Below the pieces are notes generated by a model. That model saw only the letters and a list, made by a program, of their open reading frames with translations. It had not been told where the DNA came from and did no database searches. A DNA stretch of 64,000 nucleotides from positions 1 to 64,000 of the forward strand of contig NZ_CAJYGK010000061.1 of the NCBI RefSeq assembly GCF_913773725.1, written 5' to 3'. Made by a program: the position numbers and the translations under genes. Each line of letters opens with the position of its first letter. Position 1 is the first letter of the stretch. This stretch comes from an uncultured Aquabacterium sp. (lineage in GTDB: Bacteria; Pseudomonadota; Gammaproteobacteria; Burkholderiales; Burkholderiaceae_C). Shown here in pieces: positions 35,477 to 43,702 of the stretch.

Positions 35477-35532
35477 TTTCAATAGGCAGGCGAACGCCCC
35501 TTTGTTCGCAGGTTGCTCGAGTCGCAATGCAT

Positions 35533-35560
35533 TCAAGCTTGACTCCCGTGATGCCGATAC
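35533..35560 (+). promoter_or_regulatory. Sigma-28 promoter of fliS-fliT-ycgR
   Basis: TCAAGCTT-N12-GCCGATAC, an excellent FliA match; its TCAAG-N15-GCCGATAC core is the same as at fliD. Transcription would begin about 20-35 bases before the fliS start. Confidence 0.88.
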
Positions 35561-35587
35561 ACATTCAGAGCTGTTGATCAGCGCTCA

Positions 35588-36064
35588 ATGAGAGTCATCA
35601 CGATGTTTGCCACTCGCACCTCCTCCGCCGTGTACGTTCAGACCCCCAAGCACCTGAGCAGCGCATACCGTCAGATCGGCCTGGAAACAGGCGTCATCGG
35701 TGCATCGCCACATCAACTCATCACCATGCTCTTCGATGGCGCGCTGGAGTGCATCGCTCGCGCACAGGGCGCAATCCGGGATGGTCAACTGGAGACCAAG
35801 TTACAGAACATCGGCAAGTCGATTGACATCGTCGACCAGGGCCTGCGTTCTTGCCTCGACCTTCAGAACGGTGGCGAACTGGCAGCCAACCTCAGCGACC
35901 TGTATGCCTACATGAGCATGAGGCTGCTGCACGCCAATCTGCGCAACGACGTGGACGCGCTGGATGAAGTATCCAAACTGCTGACCTCCCTGCGCACAGC
36001 GTGGGTTGCGATCACGCCCTCTCAATCAGCTGCAGCCCCCTCACAAATGGAGCTCCGCGCATGA
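35588..36064 (+). CDS. fliS: Flagellin export chaperone FliS
   Basis: Up to 158 residues. FliS binds the C-terminus of unpolymerised flagellin in the cytoplasm. The conserved start of the fold SAYRQIGLETGVIGASPHQL and ITMLFDGALECIARAQGAI are typical, followed by LSDLYAYMSMRLLHANLRND. Two ATGs (35588 and 35603) are possible; neither has a strong ribosome site. The stop overlaps the fliT start (ATGA). Confidence 0.94.
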   Translation: MRVITMFATRTSSAVYVQTPKHLSSAYRQIGLETGVIGASPHQLITMLFDGALECIARAQGAIRDGQLETKLQNIGKSIDIVDQGLRSCLDLQNGGELAANLSDLYAYMSMRLLHANLRNDVDALDEVSKLLTSLRTAWVAITPSQSAAAPSQMELRA

Positions 36065-36408
36065 ACGCCCCCGAGATCCTCGGCCAGCCCGACGACGAGC
36101 TCTTCACCGGTAGCCTGCTGGGCTACTACGAAGCCATCGAAACCGCGAGCCACGACATGCTCAGCGCTGCCCGCAAGGGTGACTGGGACACCGTCGTGAA
36201 ACTCGAAGGCGCGTGTGCGGTACTGATCGCTCAGCTCAAGCACGCATCCGAAGAGCATCCGATGGGTCCCAATGAACTGGCCCTCAAGACGCGCATCATG
36301 CAGCGCATCCTGGTCAACGATGCCGAGATCCGCAACCTCGCGGAGCCCTGGATCAACGACCTCAGCCGCATGATGGGCAATGCTGCCGATCCCACCAAAA
36401 TGCACTGA
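36061..36408 (+). CDS. fliT: FliT-like flagellar chaperone
   Basis: A 115-residue helical protein coupled to fliS by a 4-base overlap, the standard place for fliT, whose product chaperones FliD and inhibits FlhDC in enterics. The sequence has LLGYYEAIETASHDMLSAAR, GDWDTVVKLEGACAVLIAQL and KTRIMQRILVNDAEIRNLAE, in line with the FliT helical bundle. Sequence conservation in this family is low, so the call rests partly on position. Confidence 0.82.
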   Translation: MNAPEILGQPDDELFTGSLLGYYEAIETASHDMLSAARKGDWDTVVKLEGACAVLIAQLKHASEEHPMGPNELALKTRIMQRILVNDAEIRNLAEPWINDLSRMMGNAADPTKMH

Positions 36409-36422
36409 CGAGACGGCTGCCC

Positions 36423-37193
36423 ATGGACGCTCGCCCCCCTTCCACGCCCGCCTCGCGCGGGCGTGATGCCGATCTGGACGACTTCCGCATCGGATCCAGT
36501 GTCGAGGTGCTTGCCCTGCTGCGTCAGATGTACGAAGCGCGCGCACTGGTGACGCTGAGCACGCCTGCCGGCGACAGCTACACCACGGTCCTCGAGGCCG
36601 TGGACGCCCAACGACGCACCCTGCAATTCGGCGCAGGCGAAGCGCATCGCCTCCGCCCCCTTCTGGACAACAGCGAGGTCACCGCCGTGGCCTACCTGGA
36701 CAGCATCAAGGTGCAGTTCGATGTCGATGGACTCGTTCGCGTTCACGGCGACCACGCGGTCGGCGCGTTGAACGCACGCCTGCCTGATGTCGTCTATCGC
36801 TTCCAGCGGCGCGGAGCCTTCCGTGTTCAGCCGTTGGCTTCGACCAGCCCGGTGGCTCGGATCGAGCATCACGCCGCGACCCAATCGCCGCTCGCGTTGC
36901 GCGTGCTCGACGTCAGCCTGCAGGGCGTCGCGCTGCTTCTGCCGGAAGGCGCGCCGGCCTTCGAGCCCGGTATGCGACTTGAAGGTGTCGACCTCGAGTT
37001 GGACGACGAAACGCGCCTGACTTGCGACATCGCCATTCAGCACATCACCGTGATCGGAACGGGAGGCCGAGGCAAGCGCCTTGGTTGCCAGTTGCTCGGG
37101 CTGGATCCACGAGACCGAACGCTGGCCCTCTACGTCAACCAGACCCAGAAGCGCCGGCTCGCCACCCTGGGCAGCGCCAAGGGACAGGCCTGA
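36423..37193 (+). CDS. ycgR: Flagellar brake protein YcgR (PilZ, c-di-GMP receptor)
   Basis: A 256-residue protein with an N-terminal YcgR domain (about residues 15-115) and a C-terminal PilZ domain. The c-di-GMP motif is visible as FQRRGAFRV (RxxxR, near residue 125) and LDVSLQGVALLLPEG (D/NxSxxG, near 162). When bound to c-di-GMP, YcgR slows the motor and biases swimming. It lies 14 bases after fliT, so it should be made with the late flagellar genes under sigma-28. Confidence 0.92.
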   Translation: MDARPPSTPASRGRDADLDDFRIGSSVEVLALLRQMYEARALVTLSTPAGDSYTTVLEAVDAQRRTLQFGAGEAHRLRPLLDNSEVTAVAYLDSIKVQFDVDGLVRVHGDHAVGALNARLPDVVYRFQRRGAFRVQPLASTSPVARIEHHAATQSPLALRVLDVSLQGVALLLPEGAPAFEPGMRLEGVDLELDDETRLTCDIAIQHITVIGTGGRGKRLGCQLLGLDPRDRTLALYVNQTQKRRLATLGSAKGQA

Positions 37194-37202
37194 GGCACAG
37201 CG

Positions 37203-37208
37203 GATAAT
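37203..37208 (+). promoter_or_regulatory. -10 hexamer, possible leaderless start of hemC
   Basis: GATAAT ends 6 bases before the hemC ATG, which would put the transcription start on the A of the start codon. It lies in the 21-base gap after ycgR. A GGGG run precedes the ATG but is too close to act as a ribosome site. Confidence 0.5.
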
Positions 37209-37214
37209 GCGGGG

Positions 37215-38168
37215 ATGAGCACCAACGCCCCCGCCTCCTCTCCCTGGATCATTGCCACCCGCGAAAGTCGCCTTGCACTGTGGCAGGCCGAGCATGTTCG
37301 CGATATCCTGTCGCGCCGGTTCGCCCGGCCGGTCACGTTGCTGGGCATGACCACCCAGGGCGATCAGATCCTGGACCGCGCCCTGTCCAAGGTGGGCGGC
37401 AAGGGGCTGTTCGTCAAGGAACTCGAAGTGGCGCTGCAAGAGGGGCGCGCCCACCTGGCGGTGCATTCGCTGAAAGACGTTCCGATGGAGCTGCCCGATG
37501 GCTTTGTCCTCGCGGCCGTCATGGAGCGAGAAGACCCGCGCGACGCCCTCGTTTCGCCCCACCACGCCTCGCTGGAAGCACTGCCTGCCGGCGCGGTGGT
37601 GGGCACCTCCAGCCTGCGTCGGCTTGCCCAGTTGCGTGCGCTGCGGCCGGATCTGAAGATCGAGCCCCTGCGGGGCAACCTCGACACCCGCCTGCGCAAG
37701 CTCGACGAGGGCCAGTACGACGCAATCATCCTCGCTGCGGCGGGCCTCAAGCGGTTGGGCCTGGAAAGCCGCATCCGCGCCCTGATCGCCCCCACGGTGA
37801 TGTTGCCCGCTGCTGGCCAGGGCGCATTGGGCATCGAGATCCGGTCCAACGACCCCGAACTGACGACAGCCGTCGCCACCCTTGCCCACATGCCGACCTG
37901 GCTGGCCACGCTGGCCGAGCGGGCCGTCTCGCGTGCGCTGGGCGGCAGCTGCTCGATGCCACTGGCCGCCTTCGCCCAATGGCGCGAGGGCCAGCTGGTT
38001 CTGGACGCTCGCCTGGGTCACCCCGAAAGCGGGGAACTCGTGGCCGCTTCGCTCAGCGGCGCCGCCACCACCGCCGCAGAGGCCGAAGCCCTGGGCATGA
38101 CCGTGGCCCAGGAGTTGAAGCAGCTCGCTGGTCCAGCCTGGCTGGCCGCACTGCATCCCGCGGCCTGA
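37215..38168 (+). CDS. hemC: Porphobilinogen deaminase (hydroxymethylbilane synthase)
   Basis: A 317-residue haem-pathway enzyme that polymerises four porphobilinogens. Conserved elements: [66 protein letters not shown] and the dipyrromethane-cofactor loop [13 protein letters not shown] with its cysteine. Length is typical. It starts the hemC-hemD-hemX-hemY group. Confidence 0.98.
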   Translation: MSTNAPASSPWIIATRESRLALWQAEHVRDILSRRFARPVTLLGMTTQGDQILDRALSKVGGKGLFVKELEVALQEGRAHLAVHSLKDVPMELPDGFVLAAVMEREDPRDALVSPHHASLEALPAGAVVGTSSLRRLAQLRALRPDLKIEPLRGNLDTRLRKLDEGQYDAIILAAAGLKRLGLESRIRALIAPTVMLPAAGQGALGIEIRSNDPELTTAVATLAHMPTWLATLAERAVSRALGGSCSMPLAAFAQWREGQLVLDARLGHPESGELVAASLSGAATTAAEAEALGMTVAQELKQLAGPAWLAALHPAA

Positions 38169-38185
38169 GCCCGGTGACGCCGGCG

Positions 38186-38986
38186 ATGCGCCTGCTGGTG
38201 ACACGTCCGCAACCGCAGGCCGACGAGTGGGTCGCCCGGCTGCGCACTTCCGGCATCGATGCCCGGGCCCTGCCCCTCATCGCCATCGGCCCTCCGGCCG
38301 ATGCCTCGGCCGTCCACGACACATGGCACGCCCTGCAGTCCCACCGCTTGCTGATGTTCGTCAGTCCTGCCGCAGTCGAGTGGTTCTTCAAGCTCAGGCC
38401 GGCTGACGCTGCATGGCCACCTCATTGTCTGGCGGCCACCCCGGGGCCGGGAACCGCACGGGCTTTGCTGGAGGCGGGCCACGCAGTCGGGCTCCGCGAA
38501 GCCCAGCTTTGCGTTCCACCGCCCGATGCCGGCCAATTCGACTCCGAGCACCTCTGGCCCGTGCTCGCCCCGCTGGACTGGAAGGGGCAGCGCGTCACCA
38601 TCGTAGGGGGCGGCGAAGGCCAGTCCGTCAAAGGACGCAGCTGGTTGATGGCCCGCCTGCAGGAGCGCGGTGCCATCGTGACCACGCTGCTCGCGTACGA
38701 GCGCGGTCCGGGCACATGGCAGGCCGATGACGTTGCCCTGGCGCGCGATGCCATGGCCGAGCCGGCGCAACACATGTGGCTGTTCAGCAGCTCCCAGGCC
38801 ATCGCATACCTGATCGATCACCACCTGCCACGATGGTCCTTTGCCGTACCCGCCTGGCAGGCCCACCATGCCCTGACCACGCACCCGCGGATCGCTGAAC
38901 AGGCGCGCCGCATGGGTTTCGGGCACGTCGAGGAAGTCCGCCCGACGCTCGAGGCCGTCGTTCAGGCACGACGGCCAGGCGGCTGA
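38186..38986 (+). CDS. hemD: Uroporphyrinogen-III synthase
   Basis: A 266-residue enzyme that closes and inverts ring D of hydroxymethylbilane. The family is poorly conserved, but MRLLVTRPQPQADEWVARLR at the start, LLMFVSPAAVEWFF, RVTIVGGGEGQSVKGRSWLM and MWLFSSSQAIAYL fit the two-domain fold. The start is ATG 38186; GTG 38174 is an alternative. It follows hemC by 17 bases and precedes hemX. Confidence 0.92.
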   Translation: MRLLVTRPQPQADEWVARLRTSGIDARALPLIAIGPPADASAVHDTWHALQSHRLLMFVSPAAVEWFFKLRPADAAWPPHCLAATPGPGTARALLEAGHAVGLREAQLCVPPPDAGQFDSEHLWPVLAPLDWKGQRVTIVGGGEGQSVKGRSWLMARLQERGAIVTTLLAYERGPGTWQADDVALARDAMAEPAQHMWLFSSSQAIAYLIDHHLPRWSFAVPAWQAHHALTTHPRIAEQARRMGFGHVEEVRPTLEAVVQARRPGG

Positions 38987-39032
38987 ACCCCGCGCCCGTT
39001 TTTTTGGTCACGGCGCGGCCGGGCACGGTCTA

Positions 39033-39038
39033 TACAAT
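39033..39038 (+). promoter_or_regulatory. -10 hexamer, possible leaderless start of hemX
   Basis: TACAAT (in TATACAAT) ends 6 bases before the GTG start of hemX, with no ribosome-binding site between. Transcription would begin on the start codon. Confidence 0.5.
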
Positions 39039-39044
39039 CAAGCT

Positions 39045-40199
39045 GTGACCGATACCACCCCTCCTCAAGCCACCGAGCCCACGCCGCCCGTGTCGCCGCG
39101 CGCGGCCGATGACTTCGACGCGACATCCGCCCCCTCCGGCTGGATGCGCATGGCCGTGCTCGTGCTGAGCGCGGCCACAGCCGGCGTTGGCTGGCTGGCC
39201 TGGCAGAGCCAGCAACGGGTGCATGGCCTCGAACAGGAACTCGTACGCCGCCAGCAGGAGAGCCAGGCCCAGGCCACCGAGGCACGGGTGCTGGCCCGCC
39301 AGGCACAAGACCTGTCACGCGAGGCTGCAGCCCGTGCCACCCTGCTGGAAACCCGCCTGACCGAGGTTGCGTTACAGCGCAACCAGGTCGAAGACCTGCT
39401 CAAGAACCTGAGCCAGTCGCGTGACGAGAACCTGCTGGCCGACATCGAGTCGAGCCTGCGCGTGGCCGCACAGCAGGCTTCGCTGACCGGCAGCGCTGAT
39501 CCGCTGGTCTCGGCCCTGCAGTCGGCCGACGAGCGTCTGGCTCGCGTGCGCCAACCGCGCCTGGACAACATCCGTCGCGCCGTCGCGCGCGACCTGGATC
39601 GCATCAAGGGCACCCGCGTGGCCGACCTCATCACGCTCGGCATCCGTCTGGACGAAGCCATCCGCCTGATCGACGACGTCCCCTTGCTGAACCAGCCCGA
39701 AGCCACGATGGCGCGCCCACCGGCCCCGCCTACATCGGCCAAGGCCGCCGCGCGCGCCGGCAAGCCGACAGCAGCCCGCCCGGCTCAGGACGCCGCATCC
39801 GAACCGACCGATCTCAATTGGGCCGATCACGTCTGGACGTGGGTCGGGCATTCGGCGCGCGTGGTGTGGGATGAAACCCGTGGCCTGGTGCGCCTGACGC
39901 GCGTCGACCGCCCTGAAGCGATGCTGATCTCGCCGGAGCAGGGCTTCTTCCTGCGCGAGAACCTGAAGCTGCGCCTGCTGAATGCCCGCGTGGCCTTGCT
40001 CAGCCGGCAGACGCACACCGCCGTGGCCGACCTGCAGGCCACACAGCAGGCCGTGACCCGATACTTCGACGCCACCTCGCGCAAGACACAGTTGCTGCAG
40101 TCTCTTCTGGCCGAAGTAAGCGGTCAGGGGCAACACACCGTCGTGCCTCGCCCGGACGACACGCTGGCCGCTCTGATCGCGGTCAATGGCGGCCGCTGA
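39045..40199 (+). CDS. hemX: HemX-family membrane protein
   Basis: A 384-residue protein of the HemX family, long annotated as uroporphyrinogen-III methyltransferase but without SAM motifs. It has a Pro/Thr-rich cytoplasmic N-terminus, one transmembrane helix (about residues 34-52, MRMAVLVLSAATAGVGWLAW), then a long coiled coil (LEQELVRRQQESQAQ and following) and a periplasmic helical domain. The start is GTG 39045. It follows hemD and is followed by hemY at 21 bases. Possible role: scaffold in haem synthesis. Confidence 0.9.
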   Translation: MTDTTPPQATEPTPPVSPRAADDFDATSAPSGWMRMAVLVLSAATAGVGWLAWQSQQRVHGLEQELVRRQQESQAQATEARVLARQAQDLSREAAARATLLETRLTEVALQRNQVEDLLKNLSQSRDENLLADIESSLRVAAQQASLTGSADPLVSALQSADERLARVRQPRLDNIRRAVARDLDRIKGTRVADLITLGIRLDEAIRLIDDVPLLNQPEATMARPPAPPTSAKAAARAGKPTAARPAQDAASEPTDLNWADHVWTWVGHSARVVWDETRGLVRLTRVDRPEAMLISPEQGFFLRENLKLRLLNARVALLSRQTHTAVADLQATQQAVTRYFDATSRKTQLLQSLLAEVSGQGQHTVVPRPDDTLAALIAVNGGR

Positions 40200-40220
40200 C
40201 CCCCGGGAAGGACACAAGGC

Positions 40221-41477
40221 ATGCGTTCCATTGTCTGGCTGCTGCTGCTGGCTGTCGTTGCCGTGGTCGGGGCCTCGGCCCTCGGCGCCAACGACGGACT
40301 CGTCACGCTCTACTGGATGGGCTGGCGGGCCGATCTGTCCCTCAACCTCTTCCTGATCAGCCTCGTGCTGATCTACCTGGCGGTGTATTCGCTGGTACGG
40401 GGTCTCGACAGCCTGCTGGGCCTGCCCCGGCGCGCCCGCCAGTGGCGGTTGAACCAGCGCGATCGGCTGGCACAGGCTGCGCTGCGAGAGGGCCTGGCCT
40501 TGTACATGGCAGGCCGCTACACCCGTGCCCATCGCGCCTGCCAGAAGGCCATCACGATCCAGGCCGACACCCCCGAACTGGCGCTGGATGCCGAGTTCAC
40601 GGCACTGGCCCACCTGCTGTCGGCCGGCAGCCTGCATCGCCTGCAAGACCGCGCTCGTCGTGACGAGCAACTGCGGCGCGCCATCGAGCTGTCGCAACTC
40701 ACGCGCAAGCCCCGCCCCACCGAAGAGGGCGCCCGTCTGCTTGCCGCTGAATGCGCACTGGAAGACCGCGACGCCAACCGCGCCCTCCGCGATCTGGCCG
40801 AATTGCCGCCTGGCGTGGCGCGTCGCACCCAGGCCCTGCGCCTCAAGCTGCAAGCAGCGCGACTGGCAAGGCAGCCCGTCGAAGCCCTGCGTACGGCGCG
40901 CCTTCTGGCCAAACACCAGGGATTCACGGTCGCCGCGGCCGAAGGCCTGTTGCGCAGCCTCGCCACCGAAACGCTGGACTCGGCGCGGGATGCCGATCAG
41001 CTGCGCGGCATCTGGGCCAATCTGGATGCGGCCGATCGGCGCGACCCCCTGATCGTGGCCCATGCAGCCGAACGCATGGCCACCCTGGGAGCCGTGGCTG
41101 AGGCCCGTCAGTGGCTGGCACCGCTGTGGGACCGCATGGCCGAGCACCCGCCGGAGGCTGTGGATGCGCTGGCTCAGGCCCTGACCCACAGCCTGCTGGG
41201 GCTGGAAGCCGAGTGGCTGCCTCGCCTGGACGCCTGCACGCAACAAGCCCTGCGCCACCCCGGTCTGGCGCTGGTGCTGGGCCTCGCCCTGGCAGAACGG
41301 CAACTGTGGGGCAAGGCCCGGGGCATGCTGCTGTCGGCCGCGAACGATCAGAGCCTCGATCTGGGACGTCGCCGCACTGCATGGGCGGCACTGGGCCAAC
41401 TCGCCGAACGCGAGCACCGTGACGACGAGGCCGCACGCTTCTACCGTCGCGCCGCGTTGCCCGGGGAGCGCGATTGA
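40221..41477 (+). CDS. hemY: HemY-family membrane protein with TPR-like repeats
   Basis: A 418-residue HemY N-domain protein: two transmembrane helices (about residues 4-24 and 41-61) with the signature DGLVTLYWMGWRADLSLNLF between them, then TPR-like helical repeats facing the cytoplasm to the end. This proteobacterial HemY is not protoporphyrinogen oxidase; its role with HemX is unsettled. AAGGA lies before the ATG. A terminator follows 30 bases after the stop. Confidence 0.93.
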   Translation: MRSIVWLLLLAVVAVVGASALGANDGLVTLYWMGWRADLSLNLFLISLVLIYLAVYSLVRGLDSLLGLPRRARQWRLNQRDRLAQAALREGLALYMAGRYTRAHRACQKAITIQADTPELALDAEFTALAHLLSAGSLHRLQDRARRDEQLRRAIELSQLTRKPRPTEEGARLLAAECALEDRDANRALRDLAELPPGVARRTQALRLKLQAARLARQPVEALRTARLLAKHQGFTVAAAEGLLRSLATETLDSARDADQLRGIWANLDAADRRDPLIVAHAAERMATLGAVAEARQWLAPLWDRMAEHPPEAVDALAQALTHSLLGLEAEWLPRLDACTQQALRHPGLALVLGLALAERQLWGKARGMLLSAANDQSLDLGRRRTAWAALGQLAEREHRDDEAARFYRRAALPGERD

Positions 41478-41507
41478 GAGAGCCCTGCCGGTGTCACATC
41501 CGACCCA

Positions 41508-41534
41508 CGCCGGTGCGGGATGCCGGCGCTTTTT
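41508..41534 (+). terminator. Rho-independent terminator of the hem operon
   Basis: CGCCGG / CCGGCG stem with a 9-base loop and five T's. The T-run overlaps the -35 box of the tRNA promoter. Confidence 0.75.
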
Positions 41535-41562
41535 GACTGCGGCATCAAAAACATGCTATAGT
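41533..41562 (+). promoter_or_regulatory. Sigma-70 promoter of the tRNA-Arg pair
   Basis: TTGACT (41533-41538), 18-base spacer, TATAGT (41557-41562), 11 bases before the first tRNA base. This is the best sigma-70 match in the window. Confidence 0.8.
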
Positions 41563-41573
41563 TTCACTTCTCG

Positions 41574-41650
41574 GCGGCTGTAGCTCAGTTGGATAGAGTA
41601 CTTGGCTACGAACCAAGGGGTCGTGGGTTCGAATCCTGCCAGCCGCGCCA
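41574..41650 (+). tRNA. tRNA-Arg(ACG), copy 1
   Basis: A 77-base cloverleaf. Acceptor stem GCGGCTG pairs with CAGCCGC, the anticodon loop CTACGAA carries ACG (wobble A normally becomes inosine and reads CGU/CGC/CGA), the T-loop is GGGTTCGAATCC and CCA is encoded. It closely resembles tRNA-Arg(ACG) of E. coli. Confidence 0.97.
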
Positions 41651-41679
41651 GTTTCATTCTGGCAGCCGAGACCATTTTT

Positions 41680-41756
41680 GCGGCTGTAGCTCAGTTGGAT
41701 AGAGTACTTGGCTACGAACCAAGGGGTCGTGGGTTCGAATCCTGCCAGCCGCGCCA
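41680..41756 (+). tRNA. tRNA-Arg(ACG), copy 2
   Basis: Identical over all 77 bases to copy 1, 29 bases downstream. The spacer shows no promoter, so the two are processed from one transcript ended by the hairpin at 41790. Confidence 0.97.
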
Positions 41757-41789
41757 AACGTCATTGATCATTCATTGAATTGGCACCAG

Positions 41790-41829
41790 AAGGTCAGATG
41801 TCATCAGGCATCTGGCCTTTTGTGTTTTT
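41790..41829 (+). terminator. Rho-independent terminator of the tRNA pair
   Basis: An 11-bp stem (AAGGTCAGATG / CATCTGGCCTT, one G-U pair) with an 8-base loop and a T-rich tail ending TTTTT. Confidence 0.88.
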
Positions 41830-41975
41830 GTCTCGGCTTTCCTGCACGCCCGGGCGGCGTCCGATGCCCCTTCGGTCCATCGGCGGTACACGCGGCGCGT
41901 ATGCTGTCGTGCATTCAACCGAAGGCTGGCCATCGACCAGCCTCACCGCGCCCCACGCGCCGATGGAGACACGCC

Positions 41976-42830
41976 ATGCCCTCTCGCCTTCCTGCCCCTC
42001 TTCTCGGGGCCGCCCGCCTCCGCGCCCTGGCCTGCGGCATGCTGACCACGGTCGCCCTCCTGGGCACCGCGTCCGCACAGGACAGCAACCGGGCGGATTG
42101 GCTGCGCAATCCGGCCATGGGCAACTACAAGGCCTATGCCGAATTCAAGATGGGGCATTACGCGGAAGCGCGCCACGTCTGGGAAACGCTGACCGAGGTG
42201 GGCAATGGGGATGCGCTGTTCAATCTGGGCGTGCTGGCCGAAGATGGCCTGGGCGAGTCACGCGATCTTCGCAAGGCCGAAACCCTCTATACCGCGGCCG
42301 CCCGGGCGGGCAACTTCAAGGCGCAGTACCGACTGGGTCTGCTCTACAGCACCGGCGACACCCTGCCCCATGATCCCGAGAAGGCCCGCCTGTATCTCGG
42401 GATGGCAGCCCAGGCGGGCGATGCCGACGCGCGCGCGCGCCTGGCCTCACTCGATGAGCCAGGCCGGGCCCTGTCGCCCTTCCAGGAAGCCGAGTCCCTG
42501 TCGGCCCGAGGGCGCCACGCCGAAGCCGCCGTGCTGTATGGCCGGCTCGCCGAGGCGGGCGATCAGGCAGCCCAGACCCGCCTGGCCTGGATGTACGAAG
42601 CCGGGCGCGGGGTGCCGCGCAACCTGTCGGAAGCAGCGCGCCGCTTCCGTCTGGCGGCCGAAGCCGGGGAAGCCGAAGCGCAGTATGCGCTTGCCGTGAT
42701 GCACCGCACCGGTGTCGGCCAGGACAAGGACCTGGCAGCCAGCCTGGCGTGGCTGAAGCGCGCGGCCGCGCAGGGCTACCCGGCTGCGGTGGCGGCCCTG
42801 CAGTCGGGCAGCGCTGCAGGCGTGTACTGA
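41976..42830 (+). CDS. Secreted Sel1-repeat protein
   Basis: A 284-residue protein with a signal peptide (hydrophobic core LACGMLTTVALLGTASAQD, cleavage likely after ASA near residue 35) and at least four Sel1-like repeats (ALFNLGVLAEDGLGESRDLR, AQYRLGLLYSTGDTLPHDPE, TRLAWMYEAGRGVPRNLSEA, AQYALAVMHRTGVGQDKDLA). Sel1 proteins are periplasmic or outer-membrane adaptors. The start is ATG 41976 with GGAGA six bases upstream. Function unknown. Confidence 0.88.
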   Translation: MPSRLPAPLLGAARLRALACGMLTTVALLGTASAQDSNRADWLRNPAMGNYKAYAEFKMGHYAEARHVWETLTEVGNGDALFNLGVLAEDGLGESRDLRKAETLYTAAARAGNFKAQYRLGLLYSTGDTLPHDPEKARLYLGMAAQAGDADARARLASLDEPGRALSPFQEAESLSARGRHAEAAVLYGRLAEAGDQAAQTRLAWMYEAGRGVPRNLSEAARRFRLAAEAGEAEAQYALAVMHRTGVGQDKDLAASLAWLKRAAAQGYPAAVAALQSGSAAGVY

Positions 42831-42834
42831 GCCA

Positions 42835-43554
42835 CTAGGCCGCCGCGCGGCCCAGGCGCCGATGCGTCCACCACAGCGCCGCCCCCACCGCGGCGCCCAT
42901 GCCGGCCAGGCTCGCCCAAGCGACAGGCCCGGGGTCTCGCCACAAGGCCACCAGGCGGTCCATGAACAGGCCGAGCCCCACCGTGCCGGGCAAGAGCCCC
43001 AGGAAGCTGCCCAGCACATAGTCGCGCAGCCGCACCCCGAGTGCACCGGCGGTCACGTTGACCAGCAGAAACGGGGCCACAGGCAACACGCGCACAGCGA
43101 CGATGGCCCACAGCCCCCGACGCTGCAATCGGTCCTGCAGCAGGGCCAGGCGCCCTCCCGCCGCGGGCCGCACGAACACGGGCCCGCTCAAGCGGCCCAC
43201 TCCCCAGGCCAGCGTCGCCCCGCTCAGCATGCCGGCCATCGCGTACGACACCCCCCACAGCGGACCGAACACCAGCACGCCGACAGTCACCAGCACCGCG
43301 ACCGGAACCGCCAGGAAAACGGCGATCACATAGCCACCCAGCACCGCGAGCGGGCCGAGCGGCATCTGCAGCAGAGCACGGCCCGCGGTCGAGAGCGCAT
43401 CCAGGCTCAGCAAGGCCTGCGCCCAGGGCTGTTGCCACAGCCACAGCAAGACGCACGCGACACCGGCATAGACGGCCAGCACCAGCCCGCGGACAACATG
43501 CAACCAGCCGGACGGCGTAGAAAAGAAGGGGGTCAAGAAGGTCTCCGGGCGCAT
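42835..43554 (-). CDS. TVP38/TMEM64 (SNARE-associated/DedA-like) membrane protein
   Basis: A 239-residue polytopic membrane protein. Helices lie near residues 19-40, 68-100 (GPLAVLGGYVIAVFLAVPVA), 101-125, 150-180 and 200-225. The core FGPLWGVSYAMAGMLSGATL and LWAIVAVRVLPVAPFLLVNV, then GLLPGTVGLGLF, match the conserved VTT domain motifs. The family includes lipid scramblase/flippase-like proteins. It is convergent with the Sel1 gene (4-base gap). Confidence 0.88.
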   Translation of the reverse strand: MRPETFLTPFFSTPSGWLHVVRGLVLAVYAGVACVLLWLWQQPWAQALLSLDALSTAGRALLQMPLGPLAVLGGYVIAVFLAVPVAVLVTVGVLVFGPLWGVSYAMAGMLSGATLAWGVGRLSGPVFVRPAAGGRLALLQDRLQRRGLWAIVAVRVLPVAPFLLVNVTAGALGVRLRDYVLGSFLGLLPGTVGLGLFMDRLVALWRDPGPVAWASLAGMGAAVGAALWWTHRRLGRAAA

Positions 43555-43653
43555 GGCCAGGGCCTGTCTGTGCCGCCCCCGCCTGCGCTGGCAACGATGC
43601 TCGGCCGTGGCGCCCCGGCTCACCATGCGGAGATGCCCCCGAAAACAGACCGA

Positions 43654-43670
43654 ACCCCGTATATCGGGGT
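43654..43670. repeat. Palindrome ACCCCG-TATAT-CGGGGT
   Basis: A perfect 6-bp inverted repeat around TATAT lies between the histidine kinase stop (43703) and the TVP38 start (43554). It could be an operator for the TVP38 gene or a weak end-of-transcript hairpin for the kinase operon; there is no T-run. Confidence 0.4.
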
Positions 43671-43702
43671 GCAGAGGATGATGCGCGTCAGGCCCGCGGC
43701 CC

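Noticed and set aside
36231-38204. 657-codon open frame on the minus strand opposite fliT, ycgR and hemC
   Set aside because: Antisense frame of three well-recognised genes; composition typical of third-position GC shadowing.
41574-41756. Repeat-spacer pair that could be read as a CRISPR fragment
   Set aside because: The repeats are complete tRNA cloverleaves with CCA ends; no third repeat and no cas genes.
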